Counted from the first letter of the stretch, positions 1 to 12,056 are shown. The stretch is 64,000 nucleotides of DNA from Aldrovandia affinis (GCA_029706075.1 JAINUG010000322.1:248001-312000); one strand, 5' to 3'. Notes: generated by a model not told the origin, from the letters alone. Numbers and translations: made by a program.

Positions 1-761
1 CAATGGAGGGAATTCGCTTTGAAATCATTCCATCTTTTCCCCTTTCACATCCCGGAAAAATATTTGTGTATCCTTCCTGTTTATCCCACTCCCCGGCAAC
101 AGACATCCTCTAAACCAGACGTCAAGGATCTTTCAGCTTTAAAAAAAAAAAGGCCTCAGCTCAATTGGGACAAGAGCCGTTTGGGAGTCCCACCCTATCA
201 CCCGCCCCGCCCCGGCCCCCTTCCCTGGGACATCTCAGAGGCCTGTCAACAGGAAAGCCAAAAGCATGACCACTGTACCTCTGTTCTCTCTGTTCGCCAG
301 CACTGACACATCCTGTGGGGAGAGAGAAAAAACACCATCGTTCCAGAGCTCTGTGGAACATGGAACCAATACCAGGCATGAAAACAAAAAACGGGAAGCA
401 TCAGCAGAATTAAAGAGATGTTGCGGCTGGCCAGCTCACAAACTGTTTCACAATGTGAGGCAGGCCACGACCGCAGATTTAACCAACAGTGACATCAAAG
501 GATAGATTTTCTGGCATATCTTTAAAGGGGGGAAATGATAAGAAGCATACAAGCATTTAACATGCGTATCTAAGCCTGAAATTAATTTGCAAGCATTTTG
601 TTGCACACACCAAGTAAATGGCCTTTGCAGGGCTGCTGATTTACAAACGTTTGGTACATACGAGCACGTTCCCTGCCTTTCATTTTCTCATTAACAACCT
701 AAGGTGCATTCAAATAAGTCATATAAAATTGCGCAGTATTGGCTTAAGGTGAACATTTAAG

Positions 762-802
<41 letters not shown>

Positions 803-1106
803 GTGAAATATAATTAACTCTCACTGGTCACTTTTTTACACTGAACCCCACGCCCCACGCCCCACGCCCCACGCCCCACGCCCCACGCCCACAATACAGG
901 GAACAGCAAATACAACATCCAAACCCCAAATTCTTTGTTCATGAGAAGAATGAGCTTTCAATATGACCCCGAGAACGAGCTTTCAGTAACACACTTCGAT
1001 AAGCACCTTAACGGTTAATGCCTAATCAAAGGTAGCGGTTAATCAAAATTAGCTGAAGGGAAATTTCACAGGTACAGGCAGGATGATCTTGAAGAGCGCC
1101 CCATAC
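1..1106 (-). other. partial intron of pik3c2b
   Basis: This stretch follows the splice donor of the coding exon ending at 1107 and runs off the window. I see no coding exon in it. It contains a poly-T run near 766-797 and a seven-base tandem repeat (846-890). The ORFs here have no recognisable domain and are treated as chance. Confidence 0.8.
846..890 (+). repeat. (CCCCACG)n heptamer tandem repeat
   Basis: Six direct copies of the seven-base unit CCCCACG plus a partial copy lie in the intron of pik3c2b. The strand is C-rich with no mismatches among the full units, so it is probably a young minisatellite. The opposite strand is G-rich with GGGG runs, which could fold into a G-quadruplex. Confidence 0.9.
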
Positions 1107-4100
1107 CTTCTGGACACGGGGCTGCAGGCGGCAGGGGCAGGCGGGCATCTGGTTGAGGGCGGATGTGACGTCAGGCGTTTCCACGGCAGCCAGCGAGCTG
1201 CACAGAGCCTTGACGGACTGCACCAGTCTCTCCACGTGCAACGGCAGCTCCACCTTTAGAGTGCACAGCAGACAGGATGATAATAATGCCTACATCTCTG
1301 TAGCGCCTTTCATTCCTTTCAAGCATCTCAAAGCACTTTCATAGGGGGGCAGGGGGGGCTAACTGAGCCAGGGTTTAATTATCCAACTACAGTGGGGGAT
1401 GATTAGATGGCCAGAATGGGAATTTGGACAGACCACTGGGTAGCACCAGTGCTACTGTTATACTTTTTTTAATTTTTTTTATTAAAGAATGCCATGACCA
1501 TGATGACTAATGACTGTAATGACCATGGTGATCCAGAGGAAGCTCTGGCCAGGCGAGACCATTTTAGAACGTTGCAGAGAAAAGTTGCAGTGTAAATTAC
1601 TCCGTCTCTGGTCGTCGCAAGTCGGCTGATGGCGTCTCTTGCAATTAATCACGTCAAGTCCCAAGTGTTGAGTTTTAGAACGTAGCGTACGTCAGGGCCA
1701 TTGTTACGTTTCTCCAACCAATCAGTGCGTAGTATAGTACACACAAATAGATGGTGGAGTTTGGGACTGAAGTGAGAGCAGATTGTCCGATTCATGTTTT
1801 TGAAGAAAAAGGTATCGGTGATCGGTATATGTTGTTTATGTACGTCAAGTATTTTCACATAAATAGGTTGATCCGAAAGGAATCAGTACACCCTTGGATA
1901 GCTCTGGGTATATGACTTTTTAAAATTATTTTAATGAACTGCTTTGGGGTGACTGTTGCCAATCTCGATATCTGTTGTGTCCTTGTTTTTACGGATTAAC
2001 CACCGTTCCATTTTGCAGATTAAGGTTAGCTAGCTTGCAAAAAACCAATATGCACACACAAGGCAGTTTGTAGGCTAGTGTGTTTAGTGTTGCGCTGTAA
2101 ATGTACAGTAACTGACATGTCATAAATAAATTGACTACAGGTCAAAATGTTTGGGAAAATGTTTGTTAACATTAATACATTTAGGTGCTGCTCATATTAA
2201 CAAGTCACTCTGAAGCAACCGATTAATTTCATTCAGAAAAGCAATCTATCCCTCTTGTGCTGATAAACCATGTGAGCTTGAAACAGTGAGGACATGCGTT
2301 TGCACTGCGCTGAAGAAAACTTGTACAAGCAATGACATTTTCACAAATCCAAATTGTCGTAAGCACCTCAGGGGTGGGGAGGTGTGGGGGTCGTGTCTAT
2401 ACTGGGAGTCACGGGCTGAAAAGTTTGAGAATCAAAATATTGTAGGCTATTGTTAAAAGAAATGGTAGACTAACACATGAATTATAGGCCTGTTTTTTAT
2501 GTTATGCCTAAATGCAATTATGGTTAAAAAAAAAGATAGCATTTTATTGTCATATTTTTCTTCTCACATTCTTTAAATCATCTCGCGACAACGGTACTAC
2601 GGGACTAAGATAATTATTACTCCGGGAATAAGATAAATTAATAAAAGATGGTACATCTCCTGCCTCCAGTTCACAACATAAGTTTGCGTAGGCCCCTTGA
2701 CTCATTCTGTAGCACCCATGGTCGGCTCCAAATCCTTGATCTGCGTGATTTTTGGCCTTTGCGGCGTTTAATCAACAATAAAATTGCAGTAAGCAACTCG
2801 CTGTCACTGCTATCATCCATTTTTTCCAGATAGAAAATATCCAACAACCACCAATAAAGCCGGTACCAACACGGACGTAAAAAGAGTGGCTGTTATGGAA
2901 ACGGTAAACTGTCTCTGTTTCATCGCTTTGATGTAAACTGGCTAGTTTTAGAATGTTGCAGGCCATACGTATTGGGACTTTTCTCTGCAACGTTCTAAAA
3001 CGGGTCTGTCTCGTTGCTAATCTTTGATGTAAACTGGCCTTAACATCTAACCCGAAATACAGTCAGATGACCAGATCATCAAATAATTGTGTTATAATTG
3101 TGTTGCTTTTTAATTGTGTTAAAAAGCAATTAGTATAATATATGTAACAGGATTTGTCATTCAATATCAGCAGGAAACACAGCTTCTGTGGGGATGTCAA
3201 TGTTTTTCAACCTTGAAACCTTGGTTTGATCCCTTTGGTGAGTAGTGTGTCTTTGGGTCTGAAACATACAATGCTTAAACTACAACANNNNNNNNNNNNN
3301 NNNNNNNNNNNNNNNNNNNNNNNNNNNNNNNNNNNNNNNNNNNNNNNNNNNNNNNNNNNNNNNNNNNNNNNNNNNNNNNNNNNNNNNCCAGCTCTAAGAA
3401 GAGTTGTGGTGGTTTCAAACTTATTCCATTTCACAATGATGGAGCCCACTGTTCTCCTGGGTGCTTTCAATGCTTTAGCAATGTTTTTATACCCTTCCCC
3501 AGATCTATGCCTCAACACAATTATATCTTGGAGGTCTATGGAGAGTTCCTAGGACTTCATGGCTTGGTTTTTACTCTGACATGCACTGTCAACTGTGGGA
3601 CCTTACATAGACAGGTGTGTGCCTTTCCAAATCCAAGTCCAATCAATATAATTAAGCACAGCTGGACTCCAATGAAGGTGTAGGCCCATCTCAAGGATGA
3701 TCAGAAGAATTGGACAGCACCTGAGTTAAATATACAAGTGTCACAGCAAAAGTCTCTGAATACTTATGCCATGTGATATTTCAGTGTTTATTTTGTAATA
3801 AATCTGCAAAAATTTCTACAAGTCTGTGTTTTTCTGACAATATTGGGTGCTGTGTTTTGCATGAAGGAAAAAATGAAATTAATTGATTTTAGCAAATGGC
3901 TGCAATATGACAAAGAGTGAAAAATTAAGGGGGTCTGAATACTTTCCGAACCCACTGTAGATAAGGCTATATCTGGACATACTGTATACAGTGCCCTCCA
4001 GAATTATTGGCACCCTTGGTGAAGATGAGCAAAAAAAAGGCTATGAAAAAATCTTTGTTGTTCATCAGCTTACACTCAAAATATGAGAGAAATTGAACCT

Positions 4101-4676
4101 TTAATTGAAGTAAAACTATCAAGAAAAACAAAATCCATACTAAAAAATACACATTTTTAGTTTTGTAAATATAATAGAACATTTTGTACAAATGCGCTAC
4201 ATCAAATACATTTGGCAGCAGAGCAGTATAAGAAAACGGGCTATTAACTGAGAGACTGCAGGTCCCAGGTGGAGCACTGCCACTGTGCCCTTCGGCAAGG
4301 TAGTTAAGCCAAACTGCTTCGGTAAATCTCGAACTGTATAAAAACGGTCAACTGTGCAAGTCGCTCTTATTAATGGCATCTGCTAAACAAACAAATAACG
4401 CAATGTCATTTTTATTGAACTGTGTGAAGGGTGTGAGCAGGACAGGTACCTCTGACAGAACGAAGGACTCGGCCTCATTGTGGAAGGTGTCCAGGAGCAG
4501 GGTGAGAGCTTCCCTGTTTAACACGGACACAAGGATCAGTCAGATTCCACACGTCAGCTAATGACCAAATACAAGGCCCTGACCCCGCCCCTTTACCTCG
4601 TGACGGTTTGCTTGATCGGCCGCTCCTGCAGGAGAATGCTCTGGTTCATTGTGGAAGGCGTCTCGTCATCTTCCTC
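1107..4676 (-). CDS. pik3c2b: pik3c2b exons after the Ras-binding domain
   Basis: Three small exons: 4676-4597 (EEDDETPSTMNQSILLQERP), 4513-4450 (REALTLLLDTFHNEAESFVL) and 1253-1107 (LPLHVERLVQSVKALCSSLA, ending at QPRVQK). All match the region between the Ras-binding domain and the first C2 domain of PIK3C2B. The 83-bp intron between the first two contrasts with the 3.2-kb intron before the third. That long intron has grown by an inverted-arm DNA element, a Tc1 with an assembly gap, another Tc1 end and a SINE. Confidence 0.93.
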
Positions 4677-5237
4677 CTGTACATCATAGACGCGGTGAAA
4701 TTAAGAAATCTACTACCCACCAGTCACACAATGCCACTAGTCAGACACGCATCAGTGTTATTTACTTTCAAGCCAATGCAGCCCTTGGAAGAAGGCCATG
4801 ATACACTGAGATGGTGAAAATCCACCAGTGATCCATAATCCAGCAACTGAAATCAGAGAGCTGAAGCACTCTACTTTTTCCACACACTTTATTAGCTTTA
4901 AAAATAAAGATGCGAACTTTCACAGAGACATTCATTGATTCAGCATAAGCCATAGCCTCCAAAGGCATACAGCTCTGTCTTCAGCTCTGCACCTTTATTG
5001 CATTAGAGTGAAGTTCAGTTTGTCTCTTGTATGCATGTGCTTGTGGAACCACTGCCCCCCCCCCCCACCTGCCTCCTTACCGTGCGTGCTAGCTCCCTGT
5101 TCACAGAGCCCCTCTTTGTCAGGTACAGACGGATCTCCCAGTCAAACTTGAGGCATAGCTGAATATACTCCAGCCTGGCCAGGGTCTGATTGCTGAGAGA
5201 GAGCGGGGACAGCAGTTAGCACAGGCAGAGAAACCTA

Positions 5238-5268
<31 letters not shown>

Positions 5269-5388
5269 CCACACACACCACACACACCACACACACACCA
5301 CCACACACACACACAACACACACAACACACACAACACACACACAACACACACACCACACACACCACACACACACACACACACCACCAC

Positions 5389-5419
<31 letters not shown>

Positions 5420-8400
5420 GCAAGGGTCACTTTATCCCTAAAGTAAACTACTGCCAACTTTTGGGCAGCCCATCCGTTAAAGGGAGGCAGAGGTTAGTTG
5501 CATGAGGTTTCCCAAAAGAGTGGAAAGGTTGGGGCAAGAATACATGGGGAATCCCCCCCCCCCCGGAATATAAACATGTCTGACTATTGTTTGCTCATTG
5601 GAGTATGAGATAACACTGTTACAGTCAAAAACTGTACTGTTCCCAGTTGGTACTGGCACCCGTTGAACAATGGCATCATTAAACACAGGAAGTCCCTCCC
5701 TCTTTCCAGTGCTGGGTTATCAGGGCGCACCTACACTTCCTACGGCCCAGCTGCCCTTGACAGTGAAAGAAAACGGCCAGCACCCCCCTACAGGGGGTTT
5801 TCCCTGTAGGGGAAAACACAGTGCGGTTAGTCTATCCCGCAGACACAAGCTTGGCTTATACAGTGCGCCACAAACAAGGTTCAAACTGAGGGCCCCTGGC
5901 TTGTGGGTAGAGGGTCACTGCAAGTCCCGTCGAGGGCTGAACCACAAAACCACCAGAGAAGGGGAGGGGGTGGGGGGCTCCTGTCATTTCCGGCTATGGG
6001 CCTGGCTTGGCTCAGAGCCAGATGCCAAGCGGACTGGAAGGGGGCCATGGGTTCTCAGACCAAAGTCACCCCCGGCTGTGATGTGGGGACTTTTATTTTT
6101 CCACTGTGGGCGAACTGCAGGCAGGCCGCCTGTTGGACCGATCCGCCATCAGAGTGGGCGTCCTGCCCAGAGAGGAGAATCAGTGAACCACAGCCACGCT
6201 GAGTGTGTGTGGGGATTTGCACTGAGGATAACCACAGCATTTAACCACGTGTGGCAGGGCCTGTGTTCATTACATGAGCCTGCTCTGTGATTTTGGATGG
6301 TTTTTAGAGGGTATAAAAGTCCCGCAATTAGAGGACGATCATAGCGTCGCATGAAAGTCAACAACGTGGTCGTCACCGCTCCACTTATGAGCTTACTTAC
6401 GTCAGAAGTTATATTTTTTTTCTTCTTTTACATTTTTATCTACAGCCACTTTGCTATTAGAGAAAGGCAACGACCGGTAGCTGGTCTAGACGCGTTCAGT
6501 GATTTCAACAACGAGAACAGGACTGATGTCATCCACATGGTCAATCATGCCAGCAAGGAGCAATGAGGAGGAGGCGGCGGCGGTCAGTGTCACCTACTTC
6601 TTCAGGAACTCCGCCTGACCGCACACCTTCAGCACGTAGTCCTCCACGTCGATAAGGTCCAGGTCGTCATGGGCGTAGCACAGTGTCTGGTAGATCAGCA
6701 GGTCCACAGTGGACGAGCCTGAGAATGAGAAATGCAGCCAGTTCGGTTGGCTGGACTGGCAACATACTTTGGCTTTGGGTATCTGAAGCGCAATTCATGA
6801 CGTATTATTATTATTATTATCATATTATGCTATCGAACCTGAAAGTAATGTGACAAAAATAGATTTTCCCCCAGAAGTGCTGAATCCTGGGTCAGTATAG
6901 ACTTTTTTAATGTAATGTGATGAGTGGGGTAGAAGGTTTTCCCATTCATTCTTGGAGGAATGCTAGAGAAGGTGCAGTTACACACATGTTGCTTAAGGGA
7001 AGCCCACTATCTGGACCCAATCAATAGGCCCTCATATCTCAAGGAATGCATCTCACTACAGCAGGTATTTCTGCTTTAACAGGAACCTTACTTCATCAGT
7101 AGCCATGGGCGTGTAGGCAGGCATGTTTGTTCCTCTGTTTTATTGATCGCAAGGGTCCTTTCATAGAATGGATTCCTACATGCTGCAGGATGGTGTTCAG
7201 AGGAGACACTCGTTTCTGGTGAAGTTCGGTGTGACGCAAATGCGAAGACAGGATCAAAAAAGCTGATGTGCGTGACAAATGAGGATGGTGTTGCGTTCTT
7301 GAAAGGATGTTTTTTTTTGTGGCACATTTTAAATGAAGTCTTTAAAAATAACAGTTTGAGATTGTAAGGAGAATCCAAAGTTCACAGCTCAGTTCCTTTT
7401 TAACTCGACTTTAGTAAACATGCACTATGAGCGCTCTCGCTGGGGTGACTCTCAGTACGCAGTGGCTTGACAGCAAACTCAAACAGCGGCTTGACACTAT
7501 ATTGGCTGGATGTGAAGTCTAATGTGAAGGTAAGCACAACAGACTTTGGGCACAACGGTCATAGTTTAGAATCTCAAGTCGTCCCTAGTGACAGCAGATT
7601 AAGGCTCTCTGAACTCCAAAATGTACGGAGCTTCCATGCTTTGATCAGTGACTCACTGATTCGACGCAATCGTAGTGCAGTCTTTCATTTAAACAACTCA
7701 GTGATGGATAGCACATGGCAGTTCAGCTCTGTGGGGGGTGGTGTTCTCTGCCCCCCATCTGCAAATCTATATCTCCTGTCCCGCACTCAACTGCAAAGCA
7801 ACCACTACACAAGTGACTACTTTAAAGCCTGATTTAAATTTCTCAAAAACATCTGCTCATCTATTTTGCTTCAGACATAAACAAGAGAACATGTTTGAGA
7901 AAAATCCTGATATATTCTTTTTGCTGACGTTTGCAGTATGAAGTTAGACCAGACTGAGCGGAACTATTACAGAGTACATTGGTAGCATCCTTTTGTGGAT
8001 GAATAAAGAGAAATTATCGCACATTCTTTTCTACAGTTGTCCGGAGTGCCCGCACCATTTGGTCTGGGATGGTAGGATCCCAATCCTGCCGCATGGCTCT
8101 GCGTGGTTGCCGAACCTACTACAGGGCTCACAAAGCCTCGCTTACCTTACTCTAGACAAAAAGGAATTTCCCGCAATTGCTCCAGTAAAATGTATACAAA
8201 CTAGATGGATTACAAATTAAAATTGCAATCACTATCTTGTGCGTTGCCTTGGATAAGGAGTATCCACTAGGAAACAAATAAGGTATTGTAACGGGGGGAA
8301 AAAAAGGAGGCAAGGGTGAAAACTCCTGATATCCATCTCACCAGTCAACTCCTAATCCATCTCTCAGTGATGAAATCTTTATGTCCCTCCCTCAGTCTTC

Positions 8401-10550
8401 GCTTATTAGATTTGCTCTCAGTCAAATTCATCAAACGCCATGCCTTTCGACTGAGTCAACAGAACCGATGGTCGGCAGACAGGACAAGGCTTTCGTTGTG
8501 ATTCCATTAAGGAGAATCCAACGGCAAAAGCTCAAAATCTGTTAATGGGCTTGACTGCACCAGCCCCAAATCCTGGCCAAACTCTCCATCTGAAAGGCAC
8601 TGCTGGGAGCGCTCAGTGCTGAGGCTGGCAGTATATAGTGGAGATTCTTGAAGTCTACGCAAGGGAACATACCATAGCAATGTATGGTTTCTCCAGATGG
8701 ATAAATCCCTGGCTAGTGGTCTTACCGTCACAGGTGAAGGTGAGGGGTTCTCTGAAGTGGTCGCTGATGACGGTCACCTTGATGCTGATGCTGACGCCCT
8801 GCTGCAGCTCGTCCTCGCCCACGCAGGGGCTCCACACGAAACCCGCGTTCTTGGAGTAGTCGCTGCAGGGGTAGGCCGACCGCAACCTGCCGACGCAAGC
8901 GCGGGGATCTCAAAACAGCCCAATCGATTCTAACTGCAGCCTGACTACACTGTAATCCCTTATGGCTTTGTGCATTATCCCAGTACTACTGGCTCCAAAC
9001 TGACTCCAGACCACACCTTCCTCAGATGCAACTGTGCACTATTAGTCAACAGGCCAAAATCTGTTCCAATTCAAGGGCTGGGTTCTACTCCACTGAACGA
9101 ATGTGATTAAACCCCAATAATGTCAAATTGCACATTTCTATGTCGGAGCAAAGAGACTCACACGTCCAGCATGTGACAGAACGCTGCCACCTCCTCGTCT
9201 CTCTCCTCTGACACCTGGAAGAGCTCGTAGCCGAAGCCATTCAACCTGGACCCCAGGGACACCTGTCAAAGAGGCAGGATGACTTGGTCAACACTGACCT
9301 CACCACCGTAGGGCAACAAAACCATTCCTAATGAACTAATGCTCAAATATCATACTCAGAGACCCTCTGTGACAGGTAAAGTTTTCATCTGTAATCTGAT
9401 TGTGTGAGCTGATTTAAAATACAAAGTGGCATAAGGTGCCTAATTCCTGCAAACTTCATGTAGGCAGTTATACCTTCTAAAGCTAGGTTTATAGCAGTAT
9501 CAGAGACCTGATAATTCCAATTTGACAAAACAAGCCAAATCCCCATTGGTATCTAAACAAGACAGGGCTAAATCTTCCTAATGAGCAGAAGCAGTTCTTT
9601 GGGATTCCAGTGTGCTTCCAAATTGTGAAATACAGGATACACTGAACACATGGTCATTTTGTATAAACAGGGAATATTATGATTTGGATTAAACCCAATG
9701 AGAACAGGCTTTGGCAGAGGTTTAGTCATGAACTCAAAGCACAAAGCCATCTCAAATGAGGCAGGATGAATCTGTCGGTAATTACCGGGTCAGCTGACAC
9801 TCTGCGCTGGTTCTTGTTGCTCTTCTGGATAGGCAGGTAAGTACGGGGGGGCACCTGTGGGGGGAGGGTCTTACTGCGGGCCACTGGTTTCCCCGATGTG
9901 TCCCCATTCCCCCTGCGCCCCCGTGAGCCCGACCACTCCCCGTTCAGCCTGGCCAGGGACTCGTTGAGATTCTCGTAGTTCAGTGTCTCCCCACCGGACA
10001 CCTTGGGCTGGTCCACTTCGGGGGTGAAGAGGTTGACGTCCCTGGGTGCGGCCCTCCGCCGGGCCGGTAAGGAGTCGGCAGGGAGAGGGTTGCGGGGCGG
10101 AACTGCGGGCGGGGGGTCGTCGGGAGGTGTGAAGTTTTTGGGGAGCATCAGCGTTGGGCCCTCGTAGTCGCTCTTGACGGGGCTGTCCAGGATGTAGAGG
10201 GGCTCCTTGCTGTAACTACGGGGCTCTAGGTTGGCTCGCGAGGGGCTGGACACCCCGGGCTGCAGGTTGAGCGTGGGGTCGGAGCCTGACAAACCCCTGA
10301 GGAGGTTCCTCCCGGGCGGGCTGAGGCTCGGCCTCGGCCCCGACCCCTCGCTGCCTCCGTCCCCAGTGGGCACCTTTCCTCCCTCGCCTACGCCCCTGTC
10401 AGACGGGCTCTTGTCCTGCTTGAGACGGGACAGGGCGTCGTACTCCATCTGCAGGGCCTCGGCCAGCACCAGCTCCCGCGGGCTCAGCCCCAAGGACTCC
10501 AGGCAGCCCCAGCGCTGCTCGCCATCGCTCTGTGTCTGCGCCGCCGACAT
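1107..10550 (-). CDS. pik3c2b: phosphatidylinositol-4-phosphate 3-kinase C2-domain catalytic subunit beta, N-terminal half (partial)
   Basis: Class II PI3-kinase that makes PI(3)P and PI(3,4)P2 at membranes and endosomes and acts in receptor, Ras and clathrin-linked signalling. Eight coding exons join in frame with GT-AG borders: 10550-9786, 9262-9162, 8886-8726, 6718-6598, 5192-5081, 4676-4597, 4513-4450, 1253-1107, giving 517 codons. Recognised by near-identity to vertebrate PIK3C2B: MEYDALSRLKQDK near the N terminus, LLRGLSGSDPTLN, DTSGKPVARSKTLPPQVPPR, then the Ras-binding domain (STVDLLIYQTLCYAHDDL) and VQSVKALCSSLAAVETPD in the last exon. The beta paralogue fits far better than alpha. 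The start is the ATG 40 bp after a splice acceptor at 10591 and matches the known N terminus. The rest of the protein (C2, helical, kinase, PX, C2) lies beyond coordinate 1. No break is visible. Confidence 0.97.
1286..1352 (+). repeat. fragment of an unclassified teleost interspersed repeat
   Basis: Contains TAGCGCCTTTCATT followed by CATCTCAAAGCACTTTCA, a widely dispersed fish repeat motif (GCGCCTTTC ... CTCAAAGCGCTTTAC). Related pieces occur at about 20812-20870 and 52690-52735. I cannot assign a family by eye. Confidence 0.5.
1562..3000. mobile_element. non-autonomous DNA element with inverted arms
   Basis: A perfect 24-nt inverted repeat (TTTTAGAACGTTGCAGAGAA plus AAGT) at 1562-1585 and 2977-3000 faces inward across 1.4 kb. 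The motif TTTGATGTAAACTGG outside and inside the right arm suggests the true termini are a little farther out (about 1537 to 3041). No transposase is visible. It lies in a pik3c2b intron. The superfamily is uncertain; hAT or Harbinger-like are possible. Confidence 0.6.
3180..3957 (-). mobile_element. Tc1-like transposon fragment containing an assembly gap
   Basis: The right terminus GTCTGAATACTTTCCGAACC-CACTG is followed by TA at 3958-3959, as in Tc1 elements. The minus-strand frame 3518-3207 encodes the start of a Tc1 transposase helix-turn-helix (LRHRSGEGYKNIAKALKAPR, then SIIVKWNKF). The left terminus is absent and the middle is hidden by N. It lies in a pik3c2b intron. Confidence 0.85.
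3288..3387. other. assembly gap (100 N)
   Basis: Exactly 100 N, the usual placeholder for a gap of unknown size. It interrupts the Tc1 transposase frame, so that element's true length cannot be read. Confidence 1.
3989..4190 (+). mobile_element. Tc1-like terminal fragment
   Basis: Starts CAGTGCCCTCCAGAATTATT right after a TA dinucleotide, a Tc1-type terminus. The rest is AT-rich end sequence without transposase. It stops where a SINE begins. A related end lies at 22742. Confidence 0.7.
4200..4392 (+). mobile_element. degraded tRNA-derived SINE (V-SINE type)
   Basis: The middle reads GTGCCCTTCGGCAAGGTAG and the tail AAGTCGCTCTTATTAATGGC-ATCTGCTAAAC, a worn version of the GTCGCTCTGGATAAGAGCG tail seen elsewhere here. 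The head resembles a decayed tRNA-like promoter (GCAGGTCCCAGG in place of GCAGGTTCAATCC). Confidence 0.6.
5081..8886 (-). CDS. pik3c2b: pik3c2b exons encoding the Ras-binding domain
   Basis: Exons 8886-8726, 6718-6598 and 5192-5081 encode the Ras-binding domain. Residue strings are VKVTVISDHFREPLTFTCDG, STVDLLIYQTLCYAHDDLDL, DYVLKVCGQAEFLKN and LEYIQLCLKFDWEIRLYL. Intron phases run 2, 1, 2 and 0 consistently. The fish version has lost the usual GSHEYIQYC reading, with LARLEYIQLC in its place, but keeps domain length. The introns of 2.0 kb (6719-8725) and 1.4 kb (5193-6597) hold no exon that I can see. Confidence 0.93.
5236..5420 (+). repeat. compound (CA)n / (TA)n microsatellite
   Basis: An interrupted CA repeat (CACAC blocks separated by extra C) is followed by (TA)n at 5399-5419. 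It lies in a pik3c2b intron about 45 bp beyond an exon acceptor. Confidence 0.95.
5421..6597 (-). other. pik3c2b intron, no further feature recognised
   Basis: Holds an open frame of 206 codons at 5670-6290 with low-complexity composition and no domain. I regard it as chance. Nothing else is recognised. Confidence 0.6.
6719..8725 (-). other. pik3c2b intron, no further feature recognised
   Basis: Two kilobases of unique-looking intron with a short ATT run near 6805. No exon, repeat family or RNA gene is recognised. Confidence 0.6.
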
Positions 10551-10590
10551 GCTGCCGCAGGGGGCGCCACAATCAAGAGTGGTGGGAACG
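9786..10590 (-). CDS. pik3c2b: pik3c2b first coding exon (40 bp 5' UTR plus 255 codons)
   Basis: The exon has an acceptor CAG at 10593-10591, 40 nt of untranslated leader, ATG at 10550 and a GTAATT donor directly after 9786, in phase 0. It encodes the disordered N terminus. Visible are a PPxPPR-type proline motif (PPPAVPPRNPLP), the RGLSGSDPTLN stretch and the SKTLPPQVPPRTY motif. In mammals this region binds SH3 adaptors such as Grb2. The exon is clearly GC-richer than its flanks, typical of a long first coding exon. The middle (residues about 45-75 and 165-235) has diverged from mammals and is not alignable by eye. Confidence 0.95.
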
Positions 10591-11549
10591 CTGAAATGAA
10601 GAGCTACAAGGGTGGGGCCAGGGGTTGCTATGGACACCCCAAATGATGCATGGGGACTGGGAATCTGTAGAGACACAAGAGGAGAGGAGCCATACGTCAG
10701 AACACAAACAGTAATGAGAGAGCCAGAAAACTGGATATTTCATAAACCAACTTGCTGCAGCATGCGTCTCAGCATGCGTCTCCAGTTCAATAGAGACCAA
10801 GGGATAGAGATCAGCTTCATTCTAGGGGTGATGATTAACCCCCTCTTAACAGAATGACAAGCATTGACTTTTTAATGACCTTGATTATTCTGACAGATAA
10901 AATGACTGATTTCACACTGGAATCCTCATGACCCCAAACAGCAGCTAAGGAGACAGAGGGGGGCTGGGCTCCCATGATACTGTATGACCATCTGACACTA
11001 CACTAAACTGAGGGAGAAGATCTGGGTTAGCATCACACAGGGCCCAGGGCTTGAATGGTGAAGTGTGCAGGTGACATGTGTGCAGGTGACATGACATAAG
11101 CATGTCTGCTGCATTCGCCCAGAGCCATCATTTCAAAGGGCCCAGGCCCGGGTGGTGAGATACATATTATCCACCACATATTTACCACAGTGGGTTTTGA
11201 ATTTTACCATATCATATGAATCAATATTTCTCAGAATTACAAGATGAGTGAAGCCTGTGTTATTTTTTTATATATATATTTTTTTACCCATACCAAAAAT
11301 GTGGATGACTTTGGAAGGATTTCAATGTTTATAAGTCAGTGGTTGGCTAGATCCATCCATCAACATTGCACAAATCACTGTGGTCATTTTTGGAACAAGT
11401 CAGGATTTACCATGATAACCTCACACATCACACAGGCTTACACACTCACTGCGCTGTCACTACTGACCATCGGATGGCTCCACCCCAAATAATTCTAAAC
11501 AGCGGTTGGGAATGGGGAGCATTTCTGCAGGAGAGAAGATTATATTTTG

Positions 11550-12056
11550 TGTACGTAACGGTACACCTATTCATACCGAACCGTTCGGTACAGAACTTTC
11601 GGTTCGGTACGTGCTGTGAACCGAACGAATGCAATATTGCTTTAACCACTAACGCACGTGCGGAACTTAATTCAAAACTCTGAGTCCCCGAAGATATAAC
11701 TTGCGCAAAGGGCCGGATGTTGTTCGTTCAGCCCACGCACGTCTATGGCACATCATTGAACCAGAGAGATTAATTTAGCACAGCCCAGCCTCGTAGTCAG
11801 TATGGCAAACGCAAATGAAAAGCCAGAGCTTGAAGACCCTGCCATATCATCCCAATTTTTATTATTTAAGAAAGAAAGATATGTGCCTTACTTTGTTCAG
11901 TAAATTATGGCCAATTAGACACTGTTAACAAAGTTCATAATAAATGAAAAGCAATTTTATGTTTTGCATTTCTTTATTACCCCGCTGTACTGAAAAGTGA
12001 CTTCAAAACCAAGGTACATACTGAACCGTCATTTTTTGGGTACCGTTACACCCCTA
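11550..12056 (+). mobile_element. internally deleted hAT transposon with 8-bp target duplication
   Basis: The ends read TGTACGTAACGGTACACC and GGGTACCGTTACACCCCTA, inverted partners. The flanks carry a perfect 8-bp duplication ATATTTTG (11542-11549 and 12057-12064), diagnostic of hAT. Inside, a 33-codon frame at 11802-11903 begins MANANEKPELEDP, like the N terminus of a hAT transposase, and then stops. The rest of the transposase is missing. It lies in intron 1 of pik3c2b. Confidence 0.88.

Noticed and set aside
5119-5457. 112-codon frame rich in C and V
   Set aside because: Translation of the CA/TA microsatellite, overlapping a real pik3c2b exon on the same strand.
5670-6290. 206-codon open frame on the plus strand inside a pik3c2b intron
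   Set aside because: Antisense to the host gene, GC-rich and Arg/Gly/Pro-biased, with no domain, splice context or start context that suggests a gene.
10231-10599. 122-codon plus-strand frame
   Set aside because: Shadow of the GC-rich first coding exon of pik3c2b.
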